Source: Acetobacter conturbans
GTDB lineage: Bacteria; Pseudomonadota; Alphaproteobacteria; Acetobacterales; Acetobacteraceae
Direction: 5' to 3'
Length of the DNA stretch: 64,000 nucleotides
Assembly (NCBI RefSeq): GCF_011516755.1
Contig: NZ_WOSY01000007.1
Coordinates: forward strand, 1-64,000
How positions within the stretch are numbered: the first letter of the stretch is position 1; every line of letters starts with the position of its first letter. Below the pieces are notes generated by a model, which searched no databases, was not told the origin of the DNA, and worked only from the letters and a program-made list of their open reading frames with translations. Both the position numbers and the translations under genes were made by a program. Of the stretch, positions 36,894 to 45,990 are shown piece after piece.

Positions 36894-38894
36894 TCAGTGA
36901 ATCGTCCGGGACGCAGAGGCCACGGAAGCCATGTGCCAGCGGGATGTCGCCAGATTCAGTTCGGCCCCGAACCCTGGCCACTCACCATCGGCAAGGGCTT
37001 CCAGCGACGGTGTCGGCAGGTCCAGACGGTCCGCGTAGGTCCAGAGATAGGAGAATGCCTGCGTGACATAGGCACGGGTCTGCGCGTTCGGTAGCCGTTC
37101 CATGTACAGCAGCGGGTCTTCCGAGACGCCGGCGCCGGTCTCCCAATGATAGATCGCACCCGGCCCTGCATTGTAACTCGCCAGAAGACGGATCAGATCG
37201 CCACCCTCCGGCGCGCTCTGACCGGCCCAGCTGAGGTGGGCCAGATACTTCACGTAACGCTGACCGATCTCCAGATTCAGGCCCGGATCGTGGAGCGCCT
37301 GCGGGAAGGATGAAAAGCGGTCTGCCTGACCGGTGACGAAACCAGCGGTTCCGGGCTGGATCTGCATGAGGCCATGCGCCCCTGCACCTGAGACGGCTCC
37401 GGGATCGAAATTCGATTCCAGACGGGTGAGCGCATATACGAGAGCCGGATCGACGGTGAAACCGTGACGCGGATGCAGCGCCGGGAGCGGCAACTGCTCA
37501 CCGTGACGCCCTGAAGCCTGCTCCATCGACTGGATGGAATCCGCCATCTCCAGCGCCAGATCGTTCAGTCCCGCGGCCTCGGCCACCAGTTGCAGCGACC
37601 GCGCCAGCGCCTCGTCATGCACGACTTTGGGCCAGTAGCGGCGGAGCGCCATTTCGGCCCGCTCCTGTTCGCCCACCTGCAACAGCGCGAAGACGCGGCG
37701 ACCGATCGGTGTGGCAGACACGGCCTCAACGTCGATTTCCGTCAGCAGCGGATCGGAAGGCGCGGTCTCGGCGGACATTTCAAGCGCGGCCTCCTGAACG
37801 ACCCCGGCTCGCAACCGGTGGCGGGGGGCGCGCTCCATGATCCGTCGCGCCAGAAGACCGTAGAAACTCGTGGGGGCGGCCTGCGCCCGTTGCAGCCAAG
37901 GCCGGAAAGAGGTCATCTCGCCGAGCGCCTGATGGCCGCGCGCCGCCCAGAAGGCCGCTGCCGAAATGAGATCCGGCGTTGCGAGCGGCGCGCGTGAAGC
38001 CTTCTCGAACAGCACCACCGCCTCGGCTTTGTGGTCCTGCGACCATGCGGCTAGACCAGCCATGTATGCGGGCAGGCCGACCTTGCCGCCGCCACGCTCA
38101 AAAGCTTCGCGTCCAATCCGCTCGGCATCGGCGTATGCCCCCTGACTCAGCAGGGACTGGGCAACCTCGCCGCCCAGATGGGCCGCATAAGGGGGCGTCA
38201 TCCCGGGCGTGATGGCCACGAGATGCAACGCGCTCTGTGCCCCCTTCACGCCCATGGACGCCCGTTCCGCAATGGTGTGGTCCAGAAGCGCATTTCGGAT
38301 GAAAGCCCGTCCGACAGCACCGCTGGCCAGCCCGGCGTTGGTGCCCCCGAGCATGGCGCTGGATGGTGTGGGGGGAAGCGGCGCCGTGCCGCGCTCCGAC
38401 AGGGAGGCCAGCCGCGCATAGACGGCAGGTGCATCGGCCATGTCCGCGTTGTCATGCAGCCAGCGCCGCAGTTCTGCGCCAGTCGGGTGATAAGATGGAC
38501 TGAGAAAGCGCTCGGCCAGAAGGTCCGCCAGCAGAGTGGCGTCCGTCAGACGTGTCGTGCTCGACAGTGCCTCGCTGAACGCGCCCTGACGCTGGAGCCG
38601 GAAAATCGACCGTACGAGTGTCGCCATATCGGAGGAAAGAGGCCGCGGCAGGGTGACGTTTGCCTCCCGTGTCTGGTCGTCCAGACGGGAAGAAGCGGCC
38701 AGCATGGCCACCTCTTCGCTGCCGTGTCCGCCATCGGCGCCAGCCCCGACAGGTTGGGATAAGCCATCGTCTCTCGACATCGGCGCGACCTGCACAGGCC
38801 GCGCGCTGGCAAAGGAAGCCCCTGTCAGAAGTGCGGCTCCGGCAAGCAGAAACCGGGAGGCGATCGAGTGGGAAATCTGTCCAATGGGTCGCAT
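36894..38894 (-). CDS. Soluble lytic murein transglycosylase (Slt70-like)
   Basis: A 666-residue periplasmic enzyme that cleaves peptidoglycan between MurNAc and GlcNAc. A signal peptide (FLLAGAALLTGASFASA, cleavage about residue 31) is followed by a long alpha-superhelical region (about 85-450) as in Slt70, and a C-terminal SLT domain with the catalytic Glu in YALTRLESNFDPG, then GAHGLMQIQPGTAGFV and LASYNAGPGAIYHW. No ribosome site stands out at the ATG. It follows the uracil-DNA glycosylase by 163 bp on the same strand. Confidence 0.93.
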   Translation of the reverse strand: MRPIGQISHSIASRFLLAGAALLTGASFASARPVQVAPMSRDDGLSQPVGAGADGGHGSEEVAMLAASSRLDDQTREANVTLPRPLSSDMATLVRSIFRLQRQGAFSEALSSTTRLTDATLLADLLAERFLSPSYHPTGAELRRWLHDNADMADAPAVYARLASLSERGTAPLPPTPSSAMLGGTNAGLASGAVGRAFIRNALLDHTIAERASMGVKGAQSALHLVAITPGMTPPYAAHLGGEVAQSLLSQGAYADAERIGREAFERGGGKVGLPAYMAGLAAWSQDHKAEAVVLFEKASRAPLATPDLISAAAFWAARGHQALGEMTSFRPWLQRAQAAPTSFYGLLARRIMERAPRHRLRAGVVQEAALEMSAETAPSDPLLTEIDVEAVSATPIGRRVFALLQVGEQERAEMALRRYWPKVVHDEALARSLQLVAEAAGLNDLALEMADSIQSMEQASGRHGEQLPLPALHPRHGFTVDPALVYALTRLESNFDPGAVSGAGAHGLMQIQPGTAGFVTGQADRFSSFPQALHDPGLNLEIGQRYVKYLAHLSWAGQSAPEGGDLIRLLASYNAGPGAIYHWETGAGVSEDPLLYMERLPNAQTRAYVTQAFSYLWTYADRLDLPTPSLEALADGEWPGFGAELNLATSRWHMASVASASRTIH

Positions 38895-39057
38895 AGTGGC
38901 GGCGGTCTATAAGTTCCCACCTGAAAAAGCAAGCTTTGCCTAAAGCAGCCGAGGGGCGGCACGTGGAACATATAAGGCAACCGCTTGAATTTCCGTGATT
39001 AACACCTGTGGTCAAGACCCTCTTCTACCATGATCTATTCCTGAACGACTGCCATTA

Positions 39058-39903
39058 TTATTCCATCATTACGTCAGCATCACCGGCAATATCATCAAGT
39101 GTTACCGCCAGTAACAGAAGGTCGTCCCATATCTCACGGCGAGCTGAAGCCCCTGCGCGCAACTGGGAGGGGTGGCGCGTCGCCAGAACCGGCTTGTCCA
39201 TGCCGCCATTCTCCTCCAGCGAGGCGATGCGCCAGCAACCCCGCGCTCTGGCAGGATTAACGTCGGGTCCCAGAAGCATCCGCACCGCCAGACCACCACA
39301 CAGAAGCAGCCGCTCGGGTCTGTGGACCACTATACTTCTGAGAAGGAACGGCCTGCACAATTCAACCTCCGCGGGTGAAGGCGGCCTTCCTCCCGGGGGG
39401 CGCCAGGGAATGGCCGGGGACAGGACCATGTCCTTCCGATGCAGCCCGATCGAGGCCAGCATCCGGTCGAGCAGCCCCCCCACGTGCCCCGAAAAGACTT
39501 CTCCGCTCCGATCCTCATCGGCATCGGGTGCGTCTCCGATCACCATGACCCGCGCACCCACCGGGCCGCGTGCCAGCACCGTATTCGTCGCCGTGCCACG
39601 CAGGCTACAGGCCGTAAAACCATCAATCGCAGCACCAAGCGCCTCGACGGTACCGATGCCCGCCAGCGCCTTATCGGTCGCTTCCGACGCCGAAACAGCG
39701 ACAGGCATCGGAGTGATGTCCGGCAACCGGCGGCTGACAGGCTCTGCGAGAGGCACCTGCGCCCGTTCAGCGACAGCAGTCCCCCGCGCGGCCTGCTCCT
39801 CGCGGAACGCGGCGAAACGATCATGCGACTCCTCATCGAGCAGCACATCGACGCCCCACTCCATCTGCAACTCAAGCAGTGCCGCAACCGCTCCAGCGTC
39901 CAT
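39058..39903 (-). CDS. Uracil-DNA glycosylase superfamily protein (family 4-like, reduced cysteine set)
   Basis: A 281-residue protein starting at ATG 39903 (GGAGAG five bases upstream; the longer frame to 40062 is rejected). The catalytic motif region VMVIGDAPDADEDRSGEVFSG (about 119-139) corresponds to the family 4 GEAPGxxED motif, and ATRHPSQLRAG near 242 to the His-containing motif. The [4Fe-4S] ligands of family 4 are only half present: C99 and C183 remain, while the second Cys of the CxxC pair is absent and the third is W167 (IPWRPP). I recall this pattern in other alphaproteobacterial homologs, so it may be a clade trait rather than damage. Confidence 0.85.
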   Translation of the reverse strand: MDAGAVAALLELQMEWGVDVLLDEESHDRFAAFREEQAARGTAVAERAQVPLAEPVSRRLPDITPMPVAVSASEATDKALAGIGTVEALGAAIDGFTACSLRGTATNTVLARGPVGARVMVIGDAPDADEDRSGEVFSGHVGGLLDRMLASIGLHRKDMVLSPAIPWRPPGGRPPSPAEVELCRPFLLRSIVVHRPERLLLCGGLAVRMLLGPDVNPARARGCWRIASLEENGGMDKPVLATRHPSQLRAGASARREIWDDLLLLAVTLDDIAGDADVMME

Positions 39904-39933
39904 CGTTACTCTCCGCACGGGTCGTCCCCTTAT

Positions 39934-39959
39934 GGTGCACCCTCTATAGAGAGTGCACC
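39934..39959. promoter_or_regulatory. 26-bp near-perfect palindrome
   Basis: GGTGCAC-CCTCTATAGAGA-GTGCACC reads the same on both strands at 24 of 26 positions. It sits 31 bp upstream of the uracil-DNA glycosylase start and about 250 bp upstream of the TPR gene. The symmetry and position suggest an operator for a dimeric regulator, though a cruciform or hairpin role is possible. It does not resemble the alphaproteobacterial LexA box. Confidence 0.45.
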
Positions 39960-40206
39960 GCCATTCGTCCTCCCCCGCCACACCACGGAGAAAACACGGC
40001 TTGCTGGCCCCCTGCCAAACACCCCATGACACGCAGACATTCAGACCCCGGACAGTCCGCACATCTTTTCTTCACGCCTATCCCGCCACACCAGACCTCA
40101 GGTGCCGGTTGGCCTATCCGGTTGGCCGGGTTACATCTTCCACAAGGCTACAACAGGCCGGGGACAATTTCCCCTCCATCCATCGCCTCAAAGGTACACC
40201 ACTGCC

Positions 40207-42012
40207 ATGCCAATACGTCCGGTCCTGCCTGTCCTGCTGCTGGCTTCTCTCCTGTCCAGCACCGCGATAGCCGCCGGGCATACAGCCGTCCCGCCCGCCG
40301 AGACCCGGAAGGCACCATCGACGCAACCCGTCATTCCCCTGGATGCACCGGATTTTCTGGTGGGGCTCGTGGCCGCCCGCGCTGACGATTATGCCGTCTC
40401 CGCCCGAGCCTACAGCGCAGCCCTCGCGGCGGACCCGAACAATTCCGAACTTCTGAGGCAGGCCTTTTCGGAAGCCGCCCTCGCCGGAGCCCCCAATGCC
40501 GCCGAACTGGCCCGCAAGACGATTGCGCGACCGGCCGGAAAATCTATTCTCACGGCCTTCGTGCTCGGCAATGATGCGGTGCTGCATGACCGCTGGACGG
40601 AAGCGGCACAGGCCTACGGGACCATGCCGGTAGACGCGCTGACCAACATTCTCTCACCGCTGCTGCAGGCATGGTGCCTCGCTGGCGAGAAGAAATATAC
40701 CGATGCGATCAGCCTTCTCACCTCTCCCGCCCGCGCCATCTCTCCTGCCGCGCCGTTCTATGTCGGCCACGCGGGCCTGATCGCCGCTCTGGCGGGTGAC
40801 ACCACGCAGGCGAAAAAACTCTACGACAAGGCCGCGACGCTATTTCCCGGCAGCGACCTCCTGATGAATCGCGCCCGTGCCAATCTGCTGTGGCAGACCG
40901 GCCATCAGAGCGAGGCACGCGACCTGCTGCGCGCCACGACCGGCACCGATACCATCCTGTCCCTTGCCGAACCGGAATTGCAGGAGTCGATTGATACCTC
41001 CCCCATCTCGTCGGCGAAGGACGGCGTGGCTCATGCCTATGTGCTGGTCGCCTTCATCCTGAGGCAGCAGGCCCTGCATGCACCCGAAGCGGAAAGCATG
41101 CAGCAGATCAACGTCGCCTCCGCGATGATGCTGCGGATGGCTCTGTCCCTCGACCCGTCGCTCGGCATCGCCCGGCTCATGCTTTCTGAAATCGAGGAAA
41201 GCCTCGGCCACAGGAACATCGCCATCGCCGTCCTCAAGGATGTGCCGACGACAAACCCGCTGACCCGCGTCGCGCAATACAGCGTCGCCCTGCTTCAGGA
41301 CCAGACCGGCAACCGGGATGAAGCCCGCAAGACGCTGGAAAGCCTGTCGCATGATGCGCCGACCCTCGTCCTGCCGATCCGCGCCCTCGGCACGCTCCTG
41401 TTCGAAAGCAAGGACTGGCCGGGCGCGATCACCGCTTTCAGCAAGGCGATCGACAATGCCCGCGCCAGCCACACGCTGGACTGGAGTCTCCTGTTCGAGC
41501 GCGCCGCCGCCTATGAGCGGGCAGGCGACTGGAACAAGGCGGAAGCGGATTTGCAGGAAGCCCGCAAGATGGTCCCTGACGAACCGCTGGTGCTCAATTT
41601 TCTCGGATATGGCTGGATCCAGCGTGGCCTGCACATGAAGGAAGCCCAGGACCTTCTGCAACGCGCCCTTTCACTTGACCCCGACGATGCCGCCATCCGC
41701 GACAGTCTGGGATGGGCTTTTCTGCGCAACGGCAACCTGAACCGGGGTTCAGAACTGCTCGAACATGCCGCCGAACAGACCCCCCTCGATCCCGAAGTCA
41801 ATTATCACCTCGGCGTGGCATACTGGGATATGGGCCGCAAGACCGAAGCCATCGATCAGTGGAACGTCGCGCTGGGCCTCAAGCCCGAAGCGGACGACAA
41901 AACCCGCATCGAGAACGCCCTCAATTTCGCCAAGACATCTGAGACCAACACGAAGTTTCCAATCAAGGATTCGCCTGTCACTCCGCCGGGCCCCGTGACA
42001 GGCAGCAACTGA
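40207..42012 (+). CDS. Exported tetratricopeptide-repeat protein
   Basis: A 601-residue protein with a signal peptide (VLPVLLLASLLSSTAIAA, cleavage about residue 23). TPR motifs run through most of its length; the clearest are at the C-terminus, for example LLQRALSLDPDDAAIRDSLGWA and PEVNYHLGVAYWDMGRKTEA. Such proteins act as periplasmic scaffolds or in cell-envelope assembly; no partner is evident. The frame opens earlier at 40102, but ATG 40207 begins the signal peptide and has AGG upstream. Confidence 0.85.
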   Translation: MPIRPVLPVLLLASLLSSTAIAAGHTAVPPAETRKAPSTQPVIPLDAPDFLVGLVAARADDYAVSARAYSAALAADPNNSELLRQAFSEAALAGAPNAAELARKTIARPAGKSILTAFVLGNDAVLHDRWTEAAQAYGTMPVDALTNILSPLLQAWCLAGEKKYTDAISLLTSPARAISPAAPFYVGHAGLIAALAGDTTQAKKLYDKAATLFPGSDLLMNRARANLLWQTGHQSEARDLLRATTGTDTILSLAEPELQESIDTSPISSAKDGVAHAYVLVAFILRQQALHAPEAESMQQINVASAMMLRMALSLDPSLGIARLMLSEIEESLGHRNIAIAVLKDVPTTNPLTRVAQYSVALLQDQTGNRDEARKTLESLSHDAPTLVLPIRALGTLLFESKDWPGAITAFSKAIDNARASHTLDWSLLFERAAAYERAGDWNKAEADLQEARKMVPDEPLVLNFLGYGWIQRGLHMKEAQDLLQRALSLDPDDAAIRDSLGWAFLRNGNLNRGSELLEHAAEQTPLDPEVNYHLGVAYWDMGRKTEAIDQWNVALGLKPEADDKTRIENALNFAKTSETNTKFPIKDSPVTPPGPVTGSN

Positions 42013-42038
42013 AACGCAGCCTTCCCCTAATCGCTCCG

Positions 42039-42074
42039 GCTATTTCCTTCTCCTCTCTGGGGGAAGGAAATAGC
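42039..42074 (+). terminator. Strong hairpin after the TPR gene
   Basis: GCTATTTCCTTC (42039-42050) pairs perfectly with GAAGGAAATAGC (42063-42074) around a 12-nt loop, 27 bp after the TPR stop. There is no downstream T-run, so it may act with Rho or as an mRNA 3' stabiliser. Confidence 0.5.
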
Positions 42075-42171
42075 TGGCTGCGCTTTAGCTAAAAGATCCC
42101 TGCAGTCGAAACTAAAAATTTACATATTCGTTACATAAAGACATGCACAGTAACTGCGTGGCAATATCAGC

Positions 42172-42795
42172 ATGTCTTCTCTTATGGCACGCACTTCATT
42201 TATCGAGCTTACGGAACGACTCTTCCTGCTCGGCATGAGTAGCTATTTCATTCATGTGAATTATGCTCCCGTATTCGTGCAGCACAGTTTCGTGGCGTTT
42301 CTGTACCTGACGGAAGCGCTCTTCGACACGGTCTTCACACTTTGCCGCAAACCCGGAAAGATCAGCCTGTCCAAAGAAGACTGGACGGTCGCTGTTCTCG
42401 GGACCTATGGCTCGCTGCTCGTCGTGGCGAACCCGGGCGTCCATCCTCTTGCGCCGCTGTTCCTGTGCGGCCCACTGGCGCTGACCGGTCTTCTGCTGAG
42501 CCTTTCCGCCAAACTGTCACTGAGAAGAAGCTTCGGAATCATTGCCGCAGTGCGCCCGATCAAAACATCTGGTCCCTACCGGCTTGTCCGGCATCCGATG
42601 TATTTTGGCTACCTGCTGCTCAATCTGGCTTTCCTGATGCAGTATCCCACGCTCTGGAATCTGGGCGTTCTCTCCTTCACATGGGGAATGCAGTTCCTGC
42701 GAATCCGGGCCGAAGAACGCCTCCTGTCCACGCAAGTCCCCTGGCAAGTCTGGTCATCCGGGGTGCGCTGGAAGCTTATTCCGTTCGTCTTCTGA
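42172..42795 (+). CDS. Isoprenylcysteine/phospholipid methyltransferase-like membrane protein
   Basis: A 207-residue protein with about five spans. The C-terminal half carries the ICMT/PEMT signature: TSGPYRLVRHPMYFGYLLLN (about 136-155) and RIRAEERLL near the end, which bind S-adenosylmethionine and the lipid substrate in this superfamily. Bacterial members methylate small hydrophobic substrates or lipids; the real target is unknown. A second ATG at 42184 is possible; neither has a clear ribosome site. Confidence 0.8.
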   Translation: MSSLMARTSFIELTERLFLLGMSSYFIHVNYAPVFVQHSFVAFLYLTEALFDTVFTLCRKPGKISLSKEDWTVAVLGTYGSLLVVANPGVHPLAPLFLCGPLALTGLLLSLSAKLSLRRSFGIIAAVRPIKTSGPYRLVRHPMYFGYLLLNLAFLMQYPTLWNLGVLSFTWGMQFLRIRAEERLLSTQVPWQVWSSGVRWKLIPFVF

Positions 42796-43308
42796 ACGAA
42801 AAGCGTTGGAAAAGCAGTTGCGCCTGCGAATCTCCTTCTTTCTTCCTCTCACGCATACAACCAGTGAGTTTCCAGCGTTCCTCCGAAAGATTCGCACGAA
42901 AAACCTCTCGTACCCTCGGGGATCCAAGCACCCAAACTGACCCGTCTGCACGTCACTGACGATCATGCGGAACAGAGGCCCCTTCCCTCCCGCTCTGCCA
43001 GATTATCAGTCAAAACGTCCAATACCCGCCTGAAGAGCTTCATCGAAAAGATTTACCCGCGAAGCTCTCTGCTCCGATATCCACTGGATCGGTATCGGGG
43101 CTGTATGACCGTGACGTGGCGCTGATCAGTATCCGCTCACTGCGCCAGCCCCGACGAAAGCAGGGCTGCATGGCGATGGTGACAAGGAGACTTCACGCCG
43201 CTTTCATCCAGTGATGTTGAATAAATCGCTATTTCACGATCCGCTGTATTCCATCACCCGTCAGTCTCATTAGCTTACATCTTTTTCACGGAATTCAAGG
43301 TCGACAGA
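42796..43308. other. Gene-free stretch between the methyltransferase and the HbpS gene
   Basis: This 513-bp stretch has normal GC content and short interrupted frames on both strands. I saw no gene, RNA family or clear repeat. The minus-strand frame at 42754-42966 has no recognisable similarity. It may be decayed coding DNA; the last 60 bp should hold the promoter of the HbpS-MFS pair. Confidence 0.4.
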
Positions 43309-43707
43309 ATGAAACTTTCCCTTGCCTCCGCCATGATCGACGCCGCTCTTGCAGAAGCCCGGACGCTGAACGTGACCGTTTGCGTCACAGTCGTAGATGC
43401 TGCCGCATGGCCCGTCGCTTTCGCGCGCATGGATGGCGCCCCTCTCGGCGTCATTGATGTCAGCAGCAAAAAAGCGAAAACCGCAGTCCTGTTTCAGATG
43501 GACAGCGAAGCCTTCGGCAAGATCGCCCACCCCGACGGCGTTGCCTATTCTCTGGAAAACACCAATGGAGGCCTCACCAGCTTTGGAGGCGGCGTGCTTC
43601 TGAAAGCGCTGGACGGCAGCATCGCCGGTGCCATAGGTGTGTCCGGCGCCACCACGGAAGACGACATCGCCATTGCCCGCGTGGCCGCCCGCATCCTGTC
43701 AACCTGA
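43309..43707 (+). CDS. GlcG/HbpS-family protein
   Basis: A 132-residue protein with the typical fold signature: LASAMIDAALAEARTLNVTVCVTVVD near the start, ARMDGAPLGVIDVSSKKAKTA in the middle, and GGVLLKALDGSIAGAIGVSGATTEDD towards the end. HbpS binds heme and senses redox stress in Streptomyces; GlcG is of unknown function. There is no signal peptide. AAGG stands eight bases before the ATG. The MFS gene starts 20 bp after its stop, so the two form an operon. Confidence 0.9.
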   Translation: MKLSLASAMIDAALAEARTLNVTVCVTVVDAAAWPVAFARMDGAPLGVIDVSSKKAKTAVLFQMDSEAFGKIAHPDGVAYSLENTNGGLTSFGGGVLLKALDGSIAGAIGVSGATTEDDIAIARVAARILST

Positions 43708-43727
43708 CAGCCTCACCCGGACCTCTC

Positions 43728-44945
43728 ATGACCACAGATACCGCATCGACAGAATTCGCCCCCGTGCCGGTCCCTCCGCCTCACGGCACGGCCGCTGCCT
43801 TCCTGATCCTGACTTTTGGAACATTCGTGGTCGGAACAGGCGAATTCGCTATCATGGGAATGCTCCCCGAATTCGCCTCATCGCTTAATCTCTCCACGGC
43901 CGATGCCGGCTACGCCATCACAGCCTACGCCCTCGGCGTGGTGTTCGGCGCACCGCTCATCACCATCCTCGGCGCACGTCTCTCGCGGCGTGAACTGCTC
44001 CTGTCGCTCTATGTGCTGTTCTGCCTCGGCAATCTGCTGAGCATCGCCATGCCGACACCCGGTCTCATCGAAGTGGGTCGTTTCGTCACCGGCCTGCCAC
44101 ATGGCGCGCTTTTCGGCATCTCAGCGCTCGTTGCCGCCTCCATGGTCGATCATTCACGCCGGGGCTGGGCCGTTGGTCGGGTCTTGTCCGGCATCGCCAT
44201 CGCAACCCTTGTCGGCGCGCCGTTCTCCACTTTCGCCGCCCACCATTTCGGCTGGCGCATCTCCTATCTCATCATCGCCTTTTGCGGTCTCGCCACCTTC
44301 GCGGGTGTCTGGCGCTACATCCCCGCCGACATCCCCAACCGCAGGAATTCCCCCGTCAGGGAGATTACCGCGTTGTTCAATACGCAGGTCATGCTGACCC
44401 TCCTGACCGCCGCGATCGGCTTCGGCGGCATGTTCACAATCTATACCTATCTCACCAGCGTTCTTCAGGATGTCACCCATGTCCCCGAATGGGAGATCAT
44501 GGTGTTCATGGTGGTCTGGGGGGGCGGGATGCTGGTGGGCGCAAACGTCGGGGCGTGGCTGGTTGACCGCAACCTTTCGCTTGCTGCCATCATTGCGCTG
44601 AGCGGAAGCGCCATCGCCATGCTCGCCTTCCCGCTGGTGCTCCATAACCCATACGCGCTCATGCTGGTCGTGTTTCTGATCCCGACCTTCGTAAATGCCC
44701 TCGGACCGGCATTGCAGACGCGCCTGATGGATTTTGCCGGAGACGCGCAGACTCTGGCCGCATCGCTCAATCACTCGGCCTTCAACGTCGCCAATGCGAT
44801 GGGCGCATCCATGGGAAGCGCCCTTCTGGCCGCACAATACAGCTACGGTTCACTGGGGATCGGCGCCGCCATGCTCTCCGCAGGCGGCCTTCTGGTCTAT
44901 CTCGCGGCTCTTGCCCTGCTGAAACGCACAGTCGTCCCTGCGTAA
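43728..44945 (+). CDS. MFS transporter, arabinose-efflux/YdhP-like
   Basis: A 405-residue, 12-span MFS protein of the DHA1 type. LILTFGTFVVGTGEFAIMGMLPE is the span-1 signature of the AraJ/YdhP/YdeA group; GARLSRRELLL is the loop 2-3 motif and GRFVTGLPHGALFGISALVA span 4. The family exports sugars, amino acids or drugs. Cotranscription with the HbpS/GlcG gene is likely (20-bp gap). Confidence 0.9.
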   Translation: MTTDTASTEFAPVPVPPPHGTAAAFLILTFGTFVVGTGEFAIMGMLPEFASSLNLSTADAGYAITAYALGVVFGAPLITILGARLSRRELLLSLYVLFCLGNLLSIAMPTPGLIEVGRFVTGLPHGALFGISALVAASMVDHSRRGWAVGRVLSGIAIATLVGAPFSTFAAHHFGWRISYLIIAFCGLATFAGVWRYIPADIPNRRNSPVREITALFNTQVMLTLLTAAIGFGGMFTIYTYLTSVLQDVTHVPEWEIMVFMVVWGGGMLVGANVGAWLVDRNLSLAAIIALSGSAIAMLAFPLVLHNPYALMLVVFLIPTFVNALGPALQTRLMDFAGDAQTLAASLNHSAFNVANAMGASMGSALLAAQYSYGSLGIGAAMLSAGGLLVYLAALALLKRTVVPA

Positions 44946-45049
44946 CATCCCATTGATAAGGAGACGCGGTTTTCCAGTTTACGAAGACTGCCGCGTTTCC
45001 ACGAACTGGGAACCGACATTGAAAAAACGGCTCTCATGGACACGGTTAA

Positions 45050-45067
45050 CCCCGTCTTCCGACGGGG
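45050..45067. terminator. Compact hairpin between convergent MFS and purU genes
   Basis: CCCCGTC (45050-45056) and GACGGGG (45061-45067) form a perfect 7-bp stem with a 4-nt loop (GGAA, a GNRA tetraloop, on the minus strand). It lies 44 bp past the purU stop. No T-run follows on either strand. Confidence 0.4.
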
Positions 45068-45111
45068 AGTAAAGCCAGAGCGAACGCACCGGTCGAACCA
45101 TCCACCGGACT

Positions 45112-45990
45112 TCAGGATGTGAACACGATGGTCTTGTTGCCGTTCATGACCGTGCGCATCTCGATATGATAGCGGACAGCGCGCGCCAGCACGCTCCGTT
45201 CGATGTCACGTCCTTTGCGGATCAGATCTTCGGGGCTGTCAGCATGCGAAATCCGCTCTACATCCTGTTCGATGATCGGCCCTTCATCAAGATCGCTGGT
45301 CACATAATGGGCCGTAGCCCCGATCAGCTTCACCCCGCGGTCATAAGCCTGATGATACGGACGTGCGCCCTTGAACCCGGGCAGGAACGAGTGATGGATG
45401 TTGATGCATTTGCCTGAAAGTGCTGCAGCCATCTCGTTCGACAGGATCTGCATGTAACGCGCCAGAACCACCAGTTCCGCGCCACTTTCCCCGACCAGAG
45501 CAAGAATCCGGGCCTCCTGCTCCGCTTTGGCACCCTTCGCGACCGGAAGATAATGGAAAGGTATGCCGTAGAAATCTATATCCCTGTAGATTTCTTCAGG
45601 ATGGTTGGCGGCGATCCCGACCGGGTCTATCGGCAGTTCCCCTATCCGCCAGCGATAAAGCAGATCGACAAGGCAATGGTCGAACTTCGAAACAAGGATC
45701 ATTACCTTCGGCCGATAGGACTGCCGGTTCAGCCGGTAGCTCATCGACAGGTTTTCCGCGACATCCGCGATGACACCGCGCAGATCAGCCTCTGACTGCC
45801 CCTCCCGCACAATGTCGAACATGATGCGCATGAAGAAACGGTCGCTGCTGACATCGTTATATTGCTGCGATTCCGTGATATTCGCGCCGACCTCGAACAA
45901 TATCCGGCTGAGCGTAGCGACAATCCCGGAACGATCCGGGCAACTCAAGGTGAGAATATAGCCTCGGGCAGTGGGTGAAAGCATTGTCAT
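45112..45990 (-). CDS. purU: Formyltetrahydrofolate deformylase
   Basis: A 292-residue enzyme hydrolysing 10-formyl-THF to THF and formate, balancing one-carbon pools. An N-terminal ACT domain (LTLSCPDRSGIVATLSRILFE, about 12-32) is followed by a formyltransferase domain with VMILVSKFDHCLVDLLYRW and the catalytic Asn-His-Asp set in INIHHSFLPGF and TSDLDEGPII. ATG 45990 has AGG nine bases upstream; the longer frame to 46092 adds sequence that is not family-like. Confidence 0.95.
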   Translation of the reverse strand: MTMLSPTARGYILTLSCPDRSGIVATLSRILFEVGANITESQQYNDVSSDRFFMRIMFDIVREGQSEADLRGVIADVAENLSMSYRLNRQSYRPKVMILVSKFDHCLVDLLYRWRIGELPIDPVGIAANHPEEIYRDIDFYGIPFHYLPVAKGAKAEQEARILALVGESGAELVVLARYMQILSNEMAAALSGKCINIHHSFLPGFKGARPYHQAYDRGVKLIGATAHYVTSDLDEGPIIEQDVERISHADSPEDLIRKGRDIERSVLARAVRYHIEMRTVMNGNKTIVFTS

